This document shows positions 10,110-17,953 of a stretch of DNA of 64,000 bases, in pieces. The stretch is from NCBI GenBank assembly GCA_031292555.1, contig JARLGV010000008.1:17636-81635 (forward strand), read 5' to 3'. Numbering within the stretch: the stretch's first letter is position 1; the number at the start of each line of letters is the position of its first letter. The DNA comes from Fimbriimonas sp. Lineage in GTDB: Bacteria > Armatimonadota > Fimbriimonadia > Fimbriimonadales > Fimbriimonadaceae. Both the position numbers and the translations under genes were made by a program. The notes beneath the pieces were generated by a model. The model made no database searches. It saw only the letters and a list, made by a program, of their open reading frames with translations, and was not told the DNA's origin.

Positions 10110-10619
10110 TCATCGCAACCGGCTTGCTCGATGGGCAGATCTATTCAACTTGGTCGCCGACAAGAAGAAGACCTTCATTGCGGAGCGCAATTCGCCATGA
10201 ATAGCCTTGATGGTTCTGTGGCTTGTTTTGGGCTCTATGATTTTCCAGCGTGTGACGGCCCCTTCTCTTGCCTCCGAAAGTACAAGACAGGGCTTTGTTA
10301 CTCCATAGAACTTGACGTCCGGTAACGGGTCAGGGTCGTTGAACAGCAAGGTCCTCCACTCCAATTGGTTGTCAGCGACTTCCTTCCGGTATTCCGCTCT
10401 GAGGATGCTTAACGCCACCATTTCAAGAACGTCGTCCCGGATCGGCGACTGGTCCTTTGAGCACTGGCACCTTGGAAGACCAAATACGTACGTCACCGCA
10501 AAATGCGTCCTTTGCCATGGTGCATGGCCGGGTGATGGTGGGATCGCTATGGCCGAACAGCGTGTGCAGGCTATCATCGCAACCAGTCCGTGAATCAATG
10601 AAATGGTATGTGGCATCAT
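10110..10619 (-). CDS. Unknown secreted protein at the end of the arsG cluster
   Basis: This product of about 169 residues is not recognised. It starts with tandem ATG codons at 10619 and 10616, preceded by AGGA, five bases after the permease stop, so it is co-transcribed with it. Its N-terminus (MMPHTISLIHGLVAMIACTRCSAIA) looks like a signal peptide. The mature part has 'YRKEVADNQLEWRTLLFND' and 'YGVTKPCLVLSEAREGAVTRWKI', with no family I can name. Its position suggests a periplasmic accessory of the aromatic-arsenical or redox cluster, but that is inference only. Confidence 0.55.
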   Translation of the reverse strand: MMPHTISLIHGLVAMIACTRCSAIAIPPSPGHAPWQRTHFAVTYVFGLPRCQCSKDQSPIRDDVLEMVALSILRAEYRKEVADNQLEWRTLLFNDPDPLPDVKFYGVTKPCLVLSEAREGAVTRWKIIEPKTSHRTIKAIHGELRSAMKVFFLSATKLNRSAHRASRLR

Positions 10620-10623
10620 TGTC

Positions 10624-11322
10624 CTATCCGGCTGTGTAGAGAAGATAAAGTCCACCCAGGATCACAAGTGCCCCACACCCGCGTCTAAGATTATCTGCGG
10701 CGTGAGTTTGAGCGTTCCAGTTCAGAACTCGTTGAACGAGCGTGGTGGACGTTCCTGCTCCCACGATTACCGCACAATGACCGATACCGTAGGAACAGAG
10801 AAGACTGGCCCCAAAGAGCGGGGCCTTGGCGGAGACCTTGAGTGCGGTTGCCAGAACTGGAGCCATGTAAGCGAAGGTGCAAGGCCCAAGCGCTATGCCA
10901 AATAGCGCGCCAAGCACAAATGCCGCGGCGAGGCCTTTCCTCTGAATACCCACATTGCTCAGCCCTGGAATTGGCAACGCAAACACGCCCAACAGGCTAA
11001 GGCCAACGATGAAGAACACCGTCGCCACCATGTAGCTGGTCCAGTGGCCGAGGTTCCCTAGCATGCGCCCTGTAACAGACGTCGCCGTCCCGATCACAGC
11101 GATGGTGAGTAGAATCCCAACTGAAAACGAACTGGCTGTCCAGAATGCCCTCCTCGGATTGATCTCAGGCTGGCCGGAAATGAAGCCAACAATGAGCGGA
11201 ATGCTCGATAGATGACATGGGCTGAGCACAATGCTTAGAATTCCCCATAGGAAGGCAGCTAAGACTGCTATGAGCGGAGTTCCTACCAGAGCATGGGATA
11301 GAGATTGGAAGAGCGATTGCAT
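10624..11322 (-). CDS. arsG: ArsG-type permease (CcdA/DsbD-like membrane protein)
   Basis: This 232-residue membrane protein has six or so hydrophobic segments and the features of the ArsG efflux family within the LysE/CcdA-like superfamily. 'LWGILSIVLSPCHLSSIPLIVGFI' and 'FGIALGPCTFAYMAPVL' each contain the characteristic PC pair within a membrane helix. Characterised ArsG proteins export trivalent aromatic aminoarsenicals after reduction of nitro compounds. An alternative is electron transfer to the neighbouring thioredoxin-like protein, as CcdA does. It begins four bases after the CxxC thioredoxin stop, so the two are translated together. Confidence 0.82.
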   Translation of the reverse strand: MQSLFQSLSHALVGTPLIAVLAAFLWGILSIVLSPCHLSSIPLIVGFISGQPEINPRRAFWTASSFSVGILLTIAVIGTATSVTGRMLGNLGHWTSYMVATVFFIVGLSLLGVFALPIPGLSNVGIQRKGLAAAFVLGALFGIALGPCTFAYMAPVLATALKVSAKAPLFGASLLCSYGIGHCAVIVGAGTSTTLVQRVLNWNAQTHAADNLRRGCGALVILGGLYLLYTAG

Positions 11323-11326
11323 CGGT

Positions 11327-11743
11327 CTATAGCGCGAAGCCCAACTCCTTCATCTTGCTAATAATCTCCGCCGTCGAATAGAAACCAACATGGCGGAAGC
11401 GCTCTTTGCCAGTTGCGTCGAAGAAGATCTGAGTTGGAATGGTTTCGACCTTGTATGTTTCAGCTTCTTGCGGGTGTTTCCAGACATCGATGAAATCGAC
11501 CCTGAGCCTTGATTCGTAGGCTCTGCGCAAGTCGGCCAGCACAGGTTGCATCATTTTGCATGGGATACATTTATCTGATCCGAGGTCCAGAATTCGAGGA
11601 ACTTTCGCAACTGAAATGCGATTTCCCGTTGCGGACCGGCGTCCTACCTGGTCATCTCCACCCTGTCCTGCCTTATTTGACATGACGGCCACCACTGCCA
11701 CTCCAAGACAGAAGATGATGCCCACTTTTGCAGCGGCGGTCAT
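11327..11743 (-). CDS. Membrane-anchored thioredoxin-like protein (CIPCK)
   Basis: This 138-residue protein has one N-terminal hydrophobic segment (VGIIFCLGVAVVAVM), a short linker, and a thioredoxin domain with the redox motif 'SDKCIPCKMMQPVL' and the cis-proline region 'VETIPTQIFFD'. It is therefore probably an extracytoplasmic disulfide reductase or thiol carrier. Placement between a DGC protein and a CcdA/ArsG-type permease suggests either reduction of arsenicals or electron flow through the permease. Its ATGA start overlaps the stop of the DGC gene. Confidence 0.85.
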   Translation of the reverse strand: MTAAAKVGIIFCLGVAVVAVMSNKAGQGGDDQVGRRSATGNRISVAKVPRILDLGSDKCIPCKMMQPVLADLRRAYESRLRVDFIDVWKHPQEAETYKVETIPTQIFFDATGKERFRHVGFYSTAEIISKMKELGFAL

Positions 11744-12108
11744 CGCATCGCCACTGCACGGGCGACTGCGTCCATGACTGCGCCAACTTGATCCATGGAG
11801 TAGTCGAACCGGTGCGCCTTTTCAACGCCAAGATCTGTCACGACAACGTGTACCTCGGTTGAAAGCCCAGCCTCGTCCAGCGCTTTCTTGACGCATCCAA
11901 CCTCGCAGCCGTCGATTGCGACCCGGACTTCCGCTTTACGGGCAGTCTCAATGAAGCTCGTCATCGCGGAAGCTACGCCGACGGCACAATACATCTTGCC
12001 TTGACCAAGCGAGTCCATTCCCCTTGCCGCATCGTTGGCTATCTGGCCCACATTGCAGCCGCCGCTACATGTCAGCAGCATGGTGTCCTTTGTTCCGCAA
12101 CACGACAT
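11740..12108 (-). CDS. DGC-domain putative zinc-binding protein
   Basis: This 122-residue cytosolic protein matches the DGC family: an N-terminal 'LLTCSGGCNVGQIANDAAR' and the diagnostic 'VAIDGCEVGCVKKALDEAGL'. Conserved cysteines (also MSCCG and KMYCAVG) are thought to bind zinc. Similar proteins occur in ars clusters and have been linked to reduction of aromatic arsenicals (ArsE-type), but I cannot separate that role from the general DGC family by eye. It is coupled to the mini-thioredoxin through TAATG and to the next gene through ATGA. Confidence 0.8.
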   Translation of the reverse strand: MSCCGTKDTMLLTCSGGCNVGQIANDAARGMDSLGQGKMYCAVGVASAMTSFIETARKAEVRVAIDGCEVGCVKKALDEAGLSTEVHVVVTDLGVEKAHRFDYSMDQVGAVMDAVARAVAMR

Positions 12109-12347
12109 TACTTCACCTCAGAGAGCATTCTCTTGATCTCCTCATGCGAGGAGACCCTTCCCGAAACCAGAACCTTGCCATCAATCGCCAGGGCAGGCGT
12201 GCACATCACACCGAACTTCATGATCGAGGCAATATCTTCGACATGTTCGATCGTTATGTCCAATCCAAGCTGCTGGGCGGCGACCTGGGCGTTTGCCGTA
12301 AGGTTCCTGCACTTAGCGCACCCACTACCGAGTATTTGAAGCTTCAT
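12108..12347 (-). CDS. Mini-thioredoxin (redox-active disulfide protein 2 family)
   Basis: This 79-residue protein is a minimal thioredoxin fold with 'LGSGCAKCRNLTANAQVAA' (CAKC redox centre) and 'CTPALAIDGKVLVSGRV' with the cis-proline. It matches the small redox-active disulfide protein 2 family in length and motifs and is cytosolic. It is the first structural gene after the second ArsR, 55 bases downstream, and its stop shares one base with the next start (TAATG). A role in arsenic chemistry is inferred from context only. Confidence 0.9.
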   Translation of the reverse strand: MKLQILGSGCAKCRNLTANAQVAAQQLGLDITIEHVEDIASIMKFGVMCTPALAIDGKVLVSGRVSSHEEIKRMLSEVK

Positions 12348-12402
12348 TTGTCTTTTTCGCTTGTCTGAAAAGTGGCAAGGCGTTTGCCGCCAAAACCGAA
12401 TG

Positions 12403-12726
12403 TCAGGTAGTGCATACCGCCTCGCCGTCCGACTCGTTCGGGTTCAAAACGGACTCCATGCAAGCAAAGAACCTCATAATGCACGGAACCCTAAGTTCAT
12501 AGAAAACCTGTAGTCCGCGTTTCTGGTCGGACACGAGTCCGGCTGCGCGCATAACCGACAGGTGCTTGGAAACGGTTGACATGTCGGAACCGACAATCTT
12601 CTGAAGATCGCAGACACATAGAGGCCCGTCCTCCAGTGCTGCCAGCATTCGCAGTCGACTCGGATGTGCCATCGCTTTGAGCAGGTCGGCCCTCTGCTTG
12701 TAATGCGGATCGTTCAGTGCCGTCAT
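12403..12726 (-). CDS. arsR: ArsR-family metalloregulator (heads the arsG cluster)
   Basis: This 107-residue repressor has the classic arsenic-sensing signature 'PLCVCDLQKIVG' at the start of the DNA-binding helices (ELCVCDL in canonical ArsR) and the recognition helix 'MSTVSKHLSVMRAAGLVSD'. Additional cysteines near the C-terminus (PCIMRFFAC and AVCTT) could complete the site. It is distinct from the regulator at 9627-10004, so the island has two separately sensed clusters. A -10-like TAGAAT eight bases before the ATG suggests a very short or absent leader. Confidence 0.94.
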   Translation of the reverse strand: MTALNDPHYKQRADLLKAMAHPSRLRMLAALEDGPLCVCDLQKIVGSDMSTVSKHLSVMRAAGLVSDQKRGLQVFYELRVPCIMRFFACMESVLNPNESDGEAVCTT

Positions 12727-12734
12727 CTTTGGCT

Positions 12735-12755
12735 ATTCTACCAAATAACCAAATA
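12735..12755 (-). promoter_or_regulatory. arsR2 promoter with tandem 8-bp repeat
   Basis: On the minus strand TAGAAT (12740-12735) is a -10 candidate, followed by eight bases and the arsR2 start. Directly upstream are two perfect abutting copies of an 8-mer, ACCAAATA on the plus strand (12740-12747 and 12748-12755). Direct rather than inverted repeats are unusual for ArsR operators, so this may be either an operator or chance AT-rich sequence. Confidence 0.4.
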
Positions 12756-12772
12756 AAGAGTGGTTTCTCGGC

Positions 12773-13483
12773 ATGACTTCTGATACTCTTTCTCTCTCCC
12801 TGTCGGGAGGGCTCGTTTCAATTCTCAAGATCGCTGGGGCGACTAAGGAGATCTGCATCATTTGTGAAGCTCAAAACACCCTCCGGGCCGTGCGGCTGAT
12901 CTATTACACACGCGAGGGGATGTTGGAGGGGGCTAGCTCGTGGCAGATGCTCAACCAAGTGAAGAGTCCCGGGTTCGGGATTCTCTCTCAGCAGGCGCCG
13001 GACAAGCGGTACCTCATGTTTTGGCTGTATTACTACTTCAACCGGCACGTGGGGGAATGGGTGAATCCGATATTGGGGTCAGCGCCCTATCAGTCCGGCC
13101 CCAGCAAGATCCAGGACGGCCTCGCGCCGGTTGCATCCGGACCGCTGACGCCGGTTCTCGCCACGAGCAGCACCGACGGCAAGACGCTCTATCTCGTCAT
13201 CGCGAACGGATCCTGGGACCGTTCGGTCCGTCTTCGAGCCCAACTCAGGGGGTTTGCCCCCGGTCGCGTCGAAGCGGTGGTCCTATCTCAGCCGGACCTG
13301 GATAGCCCCCCGCTCCTCGAGAAGAAGGATGATGGCGTCCACCCCCTCGAAGTGCTGCTGTCGGACGGCGCGCTCACCGCTTCGTTGCCTCCTCACTCGG
13401 TGAGTTTCATAACGGTGACGGCAGCAGCGCACGGTGTTCCCCGCGCGAAGGGAGCTTCAATAAAGCAAAGCACCCACAACTAG
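12773..13483 (+). pseudogene. C-terminal stump of a glycoside hydrolase
   Basis: The open frame of 236 codons resembles only the end of an arabinofuranosidase-like or related glycosidase. 'EGASSWQMLNQVKSPGFGIL', 'KRYLMFWLYYYFNRHVGEWV' look like the last helices of a TIM barrel, and the rest ('TLYLVIANGSWDRSVRLRAQL ... LPPHSVSFITV') is the terminal beta-sandwich. No catalytic region or signal peptide is present. The first 35 or so codons do not match this pattern. It begins 46 bases from arsR2, so insertion of the arsenic island probably removed the 5' part. A genuine small protein cannot be excluded. Confidence 0.6.
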
Positions 13484-13724
13484 GCTTGCAGGGCGACGGT
13501 ATCAGCTACTGAGTATCGGTCAATCGATGATCCAAACAGTTGTTTCCGTCGCCGGCACGATGCGCGGCAATCTCAAGGTCGATGGCCCAACGCGGTGCTT
13601 CGGAGTCAGAGAATAATGCCCACCACATGTAGCGGCCAGCAAACGAATGAAAGGTCCCTATTCAGTCTCTGCATAATGTGGAATAGGGTTATCGCTACCT
13701 CTTACGGGCAGCGGTTAGGATTCT

Positions 13725-14735
13725 ATGAGAGCTACGGTCAGCGACATCGCACGCATTACGGGTCTCTCGGTCGGCACGATCTCCCGGGCGTTGGATACGA
13801 CAGGCCGATATCGGATCAACAAGGAAACCCGGCAACGAGTCCGTGACGTGGCCAAATCGGTCGGATACCGACCCAATCTGATCGGTCGGGCACTCGTTGC
13901 CGGATCTACGAAACAGGTTGCGCTCGTATCCCGTGCACCCTTTACCGAGTACTACACACAGCTAGCAAGCCGTTTTGCGACTTACGTCGCCAGGGATGGC
14001 TACCATGTCGTCAGCAATCTCGCAGAACAGTTGGTTGGCCAAGAAGGACTGCCGGACCTCCTTGCGCAGGACTGGCTCTTCAGCGTGGACGGATTCCTAT
14101 TGTGTGATCCCAGTCGGTGGCGAGACGAATTCATCCAACATGCGATCGACCTTCAGATCCCCGTCGTAGGGCTCGGCGCAGTGGGCTGGAGTGGCGCCGA
14201 CAGCGTCCGATTGGATATTCATACTCCGAGTATCGACCTCCTGGAACATGTCATCTCGTATGGGCGAAAGGCGATTGTGATGGTGACCGATGAAGGCAGC
14301 TACGCCGAATCGCGAGGCGACGCCTTCAGAACGGTCATGTCTGCACACAACCTTGAGGCAAGGATCCGAAAGATCGAGCACCACGATCGTGCCAGTGGCC
14401 GCCAGGCTGCATTGGATGAGATTGCCGAATTCGGTCCGCCCGAGATGTTCTTCTGCGTGAACGACGCGGTCGCAATCGGGTGCGCGTGTGGAATCGCTGA
14501 AGCAGGGCTACGTGTGCCGGAAGACGTCGGCATCGCGGGATGTGACGGGATCGAGGCGTCTGAGTTCCTGCCGTGCCCCCTCACGACGATCGTTCAGCCC
14601 TATTCGGAAGCATGCGCCAAAGCCTGGGAGTTCTTGAAATCGAGAATCGACGGGTACGACGGTCCGCATCGTGAGGTGACTCTAGGCGCCAGGTTAGCGC
14701 TGCGGAAGTCGACCGCGTTCCAAAGAGCCGTCTAG
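13725..14735 (+). CDS. LacI-family transcriptional regulator
   Basis: This 336-residue regulator has the LacI headpiece 'TVSDIARITGLSVGTISRALDTTGRYRINKETRQRV' followed by 'GYRPNLIGRAL' (hinge helix) and a periplasmic-binding-protein-like effector domain ending in 'VGIAGCDGIEASEFLPCPLTTI'. The start is supported by AGGA five bases upstream. It sits between the glycosidase stump and the first pseudopilin gene. A 12-bp palindrome GAAAACGTTTTC at the transcription start of the downstream pseudopilin gene is a typical LacI-type site, so that gene is the most likely visible target. The effector, probably a sugar, is unknown. Confidence 0.92.
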   Translation: MRATVSDIARITGLSVGTISRALDTTGRYRINKETRQRVRDVAKSVGYRPNLIGRALVAGSTKQVALVSRAPFTEYYTQLASRFATYVARDGYHVVSNLAEQLVGQEGLPDLLAQDWLFSVDGFLLCDPSRWRDEFIQHAIDLQIPVVGLGAVGWSGADSVRLDIHTPSIDLLEHVISYGRKAIVMVTDEGSYAESRGDAFRTVMSAHNLEARIRKIEHHDRASGRQAALDEIAEFGPPEMFFCVNDAVAIGCACGIAEAGLRVPEDVGIAGCDGIEASEFLPCPLTTIVQPYSEACAKAWEFLKSRIDGYDGPHREVTLGARLALRKSTAFQRAV

Positions 14736-14817
14736 GCGGCATCCCGGGCTGACGAGGTCTGCGAATTCGGCTCTTTTGACCGGCTTTAGCGCTTGCACAG
14801 CCTTCATGGGAGACCTG

Positions 14818-14847
14818 TGTTACAATCCATTTAGGAAAACGTTTTCA
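14818..14847 (+). promoter_or_regulatory. Extended -10 promoter with LacI-type operator
   Basis: TGTTACAAT at 14818-14826 is an extended -10 element. The perfect palindrome GAAAACGTTTTC at 14835-14846 begins eight bases after it and so covers the expected transcription start. This is a classical arrangement for repression by a LacI-family protein, and a gene for one ends 83 bases upstream. The pseudopilin gene follows at 14906 after GGAGGTGA. Confidence 0.65.
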
Positions 14848-14905
14848 CATCTGTCGGCAAGGGTCCTGTCGGGTGAGACGACGTTCCACATCTGGAGGTG
14901 AACCG

Positions 14906-15781
14906 ATGCGGGTTCGCGCGTTTACGCTCATCGAATTACTTGTAGTCATCGCAATCATTGCAATTCTCGCTTCAATCCTCTTTCCGGTGTTCGCCCAGGC
15001 AAAGAGTGCGGCAAAGTCAACGGCGGCTCTCTCGAACACCAAGCAGATCGCCCTGGCGTCCGTTCAGTATTCGAACGACTACGACGACGCCACACCGCTC
15101 AACACGGTTTACGACTGGAACACCTACCCCAGCTACAACGTGAACTGGTATGCCTATGCAGCCATCATCAGTCCCTATGTGAAGAACGTGAATGTGTTCT
15201 TCGATCCATCTCAAGGAGTGAATCCGGCGCTGAACGCACAACCTGCGGGTTTTCCTTCCGACCAGTGGGCCGACTTCTTCACTACGATCAAGATCAACTC
15301 GCCCACGTTCGGCAACTTCCCAGGCTGGGGCTTGCGCACCATGACGGGCATGGAGTATCTCAGCAATCGAATCGCCTTCGCAATCGGCGAGGCGTTTACG
15401 GTCGGGGAAGGAGATTACTCGTCGTCGCCGTATGCCGTGATGGGATTCAACTTCGACCCCGAAAGATCGGCGTGTCCGAGTTACAAGCAGGCTCAAGCCG
15501 GTCACAGCCCAGAACCGCCACCCAGCTTGGACTACAACCAACTGTACATGGCGAGCCTTCATCACACCAATAACCTGATCGGCTCCTATGGAGACGGACA
15601 TGCCAAGAGCGTTCCTGGGGCATCCCTGTTCTACAACATCGACACGGATGTGTCCGCCAGCCATGGTGGATGCGAGGTCCTGCACTTCATGCAATACGGT
15701 TATCTGGCGAAAAACACGCCGACGGGCGTCGACCTGAGCCGACTTCAGACTTGGGGCAAGTGGTGGGATTCCTCGTGGTAA
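14906..15781 (+). CDS. Prepilin-type pseudopilin with DGH motif (DUF1559-like)
   Basis: This 291-residue protein has a type II/IV prepilin leader, MRVRA, before '[28 protein letters not shown]'; processing would be after Ala rather than the usual Gly. The rest is an extracellular domain rich in Tyr, Asn and Ser with a '[11 protein letters not shown]' motif near the C-terminus, as in the H-X9-DG pseudopilins that are numerous in Armatimonadota and Planctomycetota. The start is fixed by GGAGGTGA; an upstream in-frame ATG at 14873 is ignored. It overlaps a lipoprotein gene and is followed by a TPR-sulfotransferase gene. Confidence 0.9.
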   Translation: MRVRAFTLIELLVVIAIIAILASILFPVFAQAKSAAKSTAALSNTKQIALASVQYSNDYDDATPLNTVYDWNTYPSYNVNWYAYAAIISPYVKNVNVFFDPSQGVNPALNAQPAGFPSDQWADFFTTIKINSPTFGNFPGWGLRTMTGMEYLSNRIAFAIGEAFTVGEGDYSSSPYAVMGFNFDPERSACPSYKQAQAGHSPEPPPSLDYNQLYMASLHHTNNLIGSYGDGHAKSVPGASLFYNIDTDVSASHGGCEVLHFMQYGYLAKNTPTGVDLSRLQTWGKWWDSSW

Positions 15782-16017
15782 AGAAGGTACTTGCCGGGGC
15801 GATTTTGGCAGCGGCATTATCGGGCTGCTCCTCCAATGACGGCATCCCGCAGTATCAAGGGGCACAGAAAGTCGACCCGACCGCGGGAGGCAAGGACAGG
15901 AAGGATCAAGCGAAGGCGGGTGCCGTGTCCCAGAGGGACTCTGAGATGCAAGCGGAAATTCAAAAGCTTGGAATCAAAGGCAATGCCCCCACTCACACCG
16001 GTGCAGGCGCACACTGA
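15775..16017 (+). CDS. Small lipoprotein coupled to the pseudopilin
   Basis: An 80-residue lipoprotein starting at GTG 15775, overlapping the pseudopilin stop by seven bases. Its N-terminus [18 protein letters not shown] is a typical lipoprotein signal with lipobox LSGC. The mature part is short, hydrophilic and rich in Gly, Lys, Gln and Ala ('[22 protein letters not shown]'), with no known domain. A second small lipoprotein gene is coupled in the same way to the pseudopilin at 28362-29198, so the pairing is meaningful. The likely role is an anchor or chaperone of the pilin-like protein, inferred from linkage. Confidence 0.75.
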   Translation: MVKKVLAGAILAAALSGCSSNDGIPQYQGAQKVDPTAGGKDRKDQAKAGAVSQRDSEMQAEIQKLGIKGNAPTHTGAGAH

Positions 16018-16039
16018 CGTCAAGCAGGTGTAACAAGAT

Positions 16040-16079
16040 GCGCCCGCAAGTGTATGCTGCGGGCGCTCGTTTGGTTTTT
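16040..16079 (+). terminator. Rho-independent terminator after the lipoprotein gene
   Basis: A perfect 9-bp stem GCGCCCGCA (16040-16048) and TGCGGGCGC (16058-16066) with a 9-base loop is followed by a T-rich tract ending in TTTTTG. It ends only a few bases before the ATG of the sulfotransferase gene, so it separates the pseudopilin unit from that gene or attenuates read-through into it. Confidence 0.85.
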
Positions 16080-16081
16080 GA

Positions 16082-17953
16082 ATGTCGTTGAGAATCGCTG
16101 ACCGACTCCGGCTAGGCGCAAAAGAATTCGGCCGAAACAACGTAGCCGCCGCTCTTGTGCACTTCGAGGCAGTGCTCGAGATCGAGTCGAATCACAGTGA
16201 GGCGCTGCTTTATCGCGGGATTATCCGAGTTCGGATGCGCCAAGACGCCTTGGCGATTTCCGACCTTGAGCAGGTGCTACAAGGCGTTCCCGACCAATTC
16301 GATGCCGTCACATTCATGGCGTTGGCCCACAAGCGTCTGGGCCACCTAGCCTTGGCCAAAAGTTTTGCCGAACGCGCGATCACGCTCCAACCCCGTGACC
16401 CGACCGGCTACAACACTCTCGGCTTGTGCTGCATGGCAATGCACTTGCCTGATCAGGCCGTCCGCGCATTTGGATTGGCCGGCTCGTTCGGGCTGGCGCC
16501 CGGCCCGATGTACCACAACCTCGGTGAAGCGTACGAGATGATGGGCAGGATCGAAGATGCCAGGGATGCCTTTCGCATGGCTGTCGAAGCCGACCCGGGA
16601 AAAGCCGATAACCATCTCAGCCTATTCCGACAACTTCAATTAATGGCGCAATGGGACGAAGCCGTCACCTATATGGAGTCCGCCCACCGTCGATTCCCGA
16701 GGCTCCAATCCATCACCGAAGCGCTCGCGACTGCTTACGGACGAGTGGGACGTCATATCGAAGCCGAGAGTCTGTTCAAAAGCGTTTGTGATCCCGGATC
16801 TGCGCCAAGCCAGAACTTCGCGGCATGGCTGCAGTCTCAAGGAAGATTTGACGAATCGGTGGAACTCCTCGGGCAATCGATCGAACAACAACCCAAACAG
16901 GGATACGGTTACTACGGGCTCACCGAAGCGCGCGTCTTTTCCTGGCGCGATGGAGATCTACTCGACAAGATGCTCGCGGTCGAAGAAGAACCGGGACTCG
17001 ATCCCGGCTCGAGAATGTACTTGCACTATGCGATTGGCCGTGCGTTCGACCATAGGGGCGATTACGAGCAAGCCATGCGGCATTGGGATCTGGCCAACGC
17101 GCTTGCGTTCCAGCTCTTTGCAGGCAATCGCCCGTTCGATGATCGACTTGCTTCGAGCCGGCTGGAAGCGGTTACCGGGATGTTCTCGGCGGAGAAACTT
17201 CAGGAGCAGAGTGGCAAAGGAAGTTCCAGCCAAAAGCCGATCTTCGTCGTTGGTATGATCCGATCCGGCACGACGCTTCTCGATCGAATCATCGCGGGCG
17301 GTGGAGAAGCAAGATCGGCCGGCGAGCCCCAATTCTGGATCCGAGATGCCGACAAGAGCTATCGAAAGTGGTTGACCTCAGGGATCGATTCGACGGATTT
17401 TCCGGAGTTGATCGCCGGCTACCTTCGGCTCCTCGATCTCGTTTCAGCCGATTCGTGCCGCGTCATCGACAAGATGCCGCTGAATTACCAACACCTAGGG
17501 GCGATTCACATGCTGTTTCCCGAGTGTCCCATCGTTCACATCCGGCGCAATCCCGTCGACACATGCCTGTCGATCCACCAAACGTGCCTGAGTGCAGGAG
17601 CAGACTACGCCTTTCAACGGCAAAGCATCGTTGCCTTCTACATGCAGTACTTACGGTATATGGAGCATTGGCGCTCGGTTCTTCCCCCCGATCGGCTCCT
17701 CGAAATCGACTACGAAGCCTTGGTTACCCATCCCGAGGACACAATCCAACAGGTAGTGGAGTTTTGCGGACTGCATTGGAGCGACTTATATTTGCACCCC
17801 GAGCAAAGTGAGACGGCCATTCAAACGCCAAGCAGGTGGCAAGCGCGAAGGCCCATCTATATGTCATCGGTCGATCGCTGGAAGCGCTATGAACCTTGGC
17901 TTGGAGCGTTCGGGGATTTGAAGGCCGTCACTCACCCACCGATCTTGGCGTAA
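16082..17953 (+). CDS. TPR-sulfotransferase (paralogue A)
   Basis: This 623-residue protein joins about eight to ten N-terminal tetratricopeptide repeats (residues 1-350, for example 'AALVHFEAVLEIESNHSEALLYRG') to a PAPS-dependent sulfotransferase domain. The 5'-phosphosulfate loop 'VGMIRSGTTLLDRI' lies near residue 391, and the 3'-phosphate motif 'VHIRRNPVDTCLS' near 485. 'SAGEPQFW' places a Glu as in tyrosylprotein sulfotransferases, which share RSGTTL. There is no signal peptide. The acceptor is unknown; TPRs imply a protein or peptide substrate. The start has no clear ribosome binding site and follows a terminator hairpin directly. It overlaps the convergent GH43 gene by 26 bases. Confidence 0.88.
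   Translation: MSLRIADRLRLGAKEFGRNNVAAALVHFEAVLEIESNHSEALLYRGIIRVRMRQDALAISDLEQVLQGVPDQFDAVTFMALAHKRLGHLALAKSFAERAITLQPRDPTGYNTLGLCCMAMHLPDQAVRAFGLAGSFGLAPGPMYHNLGEAYEMMGRIEDARDAFRMAVEADPGKADNHLSLFRQLQLMAQWDEAVTYMESAHRRFPRLQSITEALATAYGRVGRHIEAESLFKSVCDPGSAPSQNFAAWLQSQGRFDESVELLGQSIEQQPKQGYGYYGLTEARVFSWRDGDLLDKMLAVEEEPGLDPGSRMYLHYAIGRAFDHRGDYEQAMRHWDLANALAFQLFAGNRPFDDRLASSRLEAVTGMFSAEKLQEQSGKGSSSQKPIFVVGMIRSGTTLLDRIIAGGGEARSAGEPQFWIRDADKSYRKWLTSGIDSTDFPELIAGYLRLLDLVSADSCRVIDKMPLNYQHLGAIHMLFPECPIVHIRRNPVDTCLSIHQTCLSAGADYAFQRQSIVAFYMQYLRYMEHWRSVLPPDRLLEIDYEALVTHPEDTIQQVVEFCGLHWSDLYLHPEQSETAIQTPSRWQARRPIYMSSVDRWKRYEPWLGAFGDLKAVTHPPILA

Noticed and set aside
9657..10325. 222-codon plus-strand frame opposite arsR1 and the unknown secreted gene
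   Set aside because: It spans two minus-strand genes and the ars promoter and has no ribosome binding site or domain.
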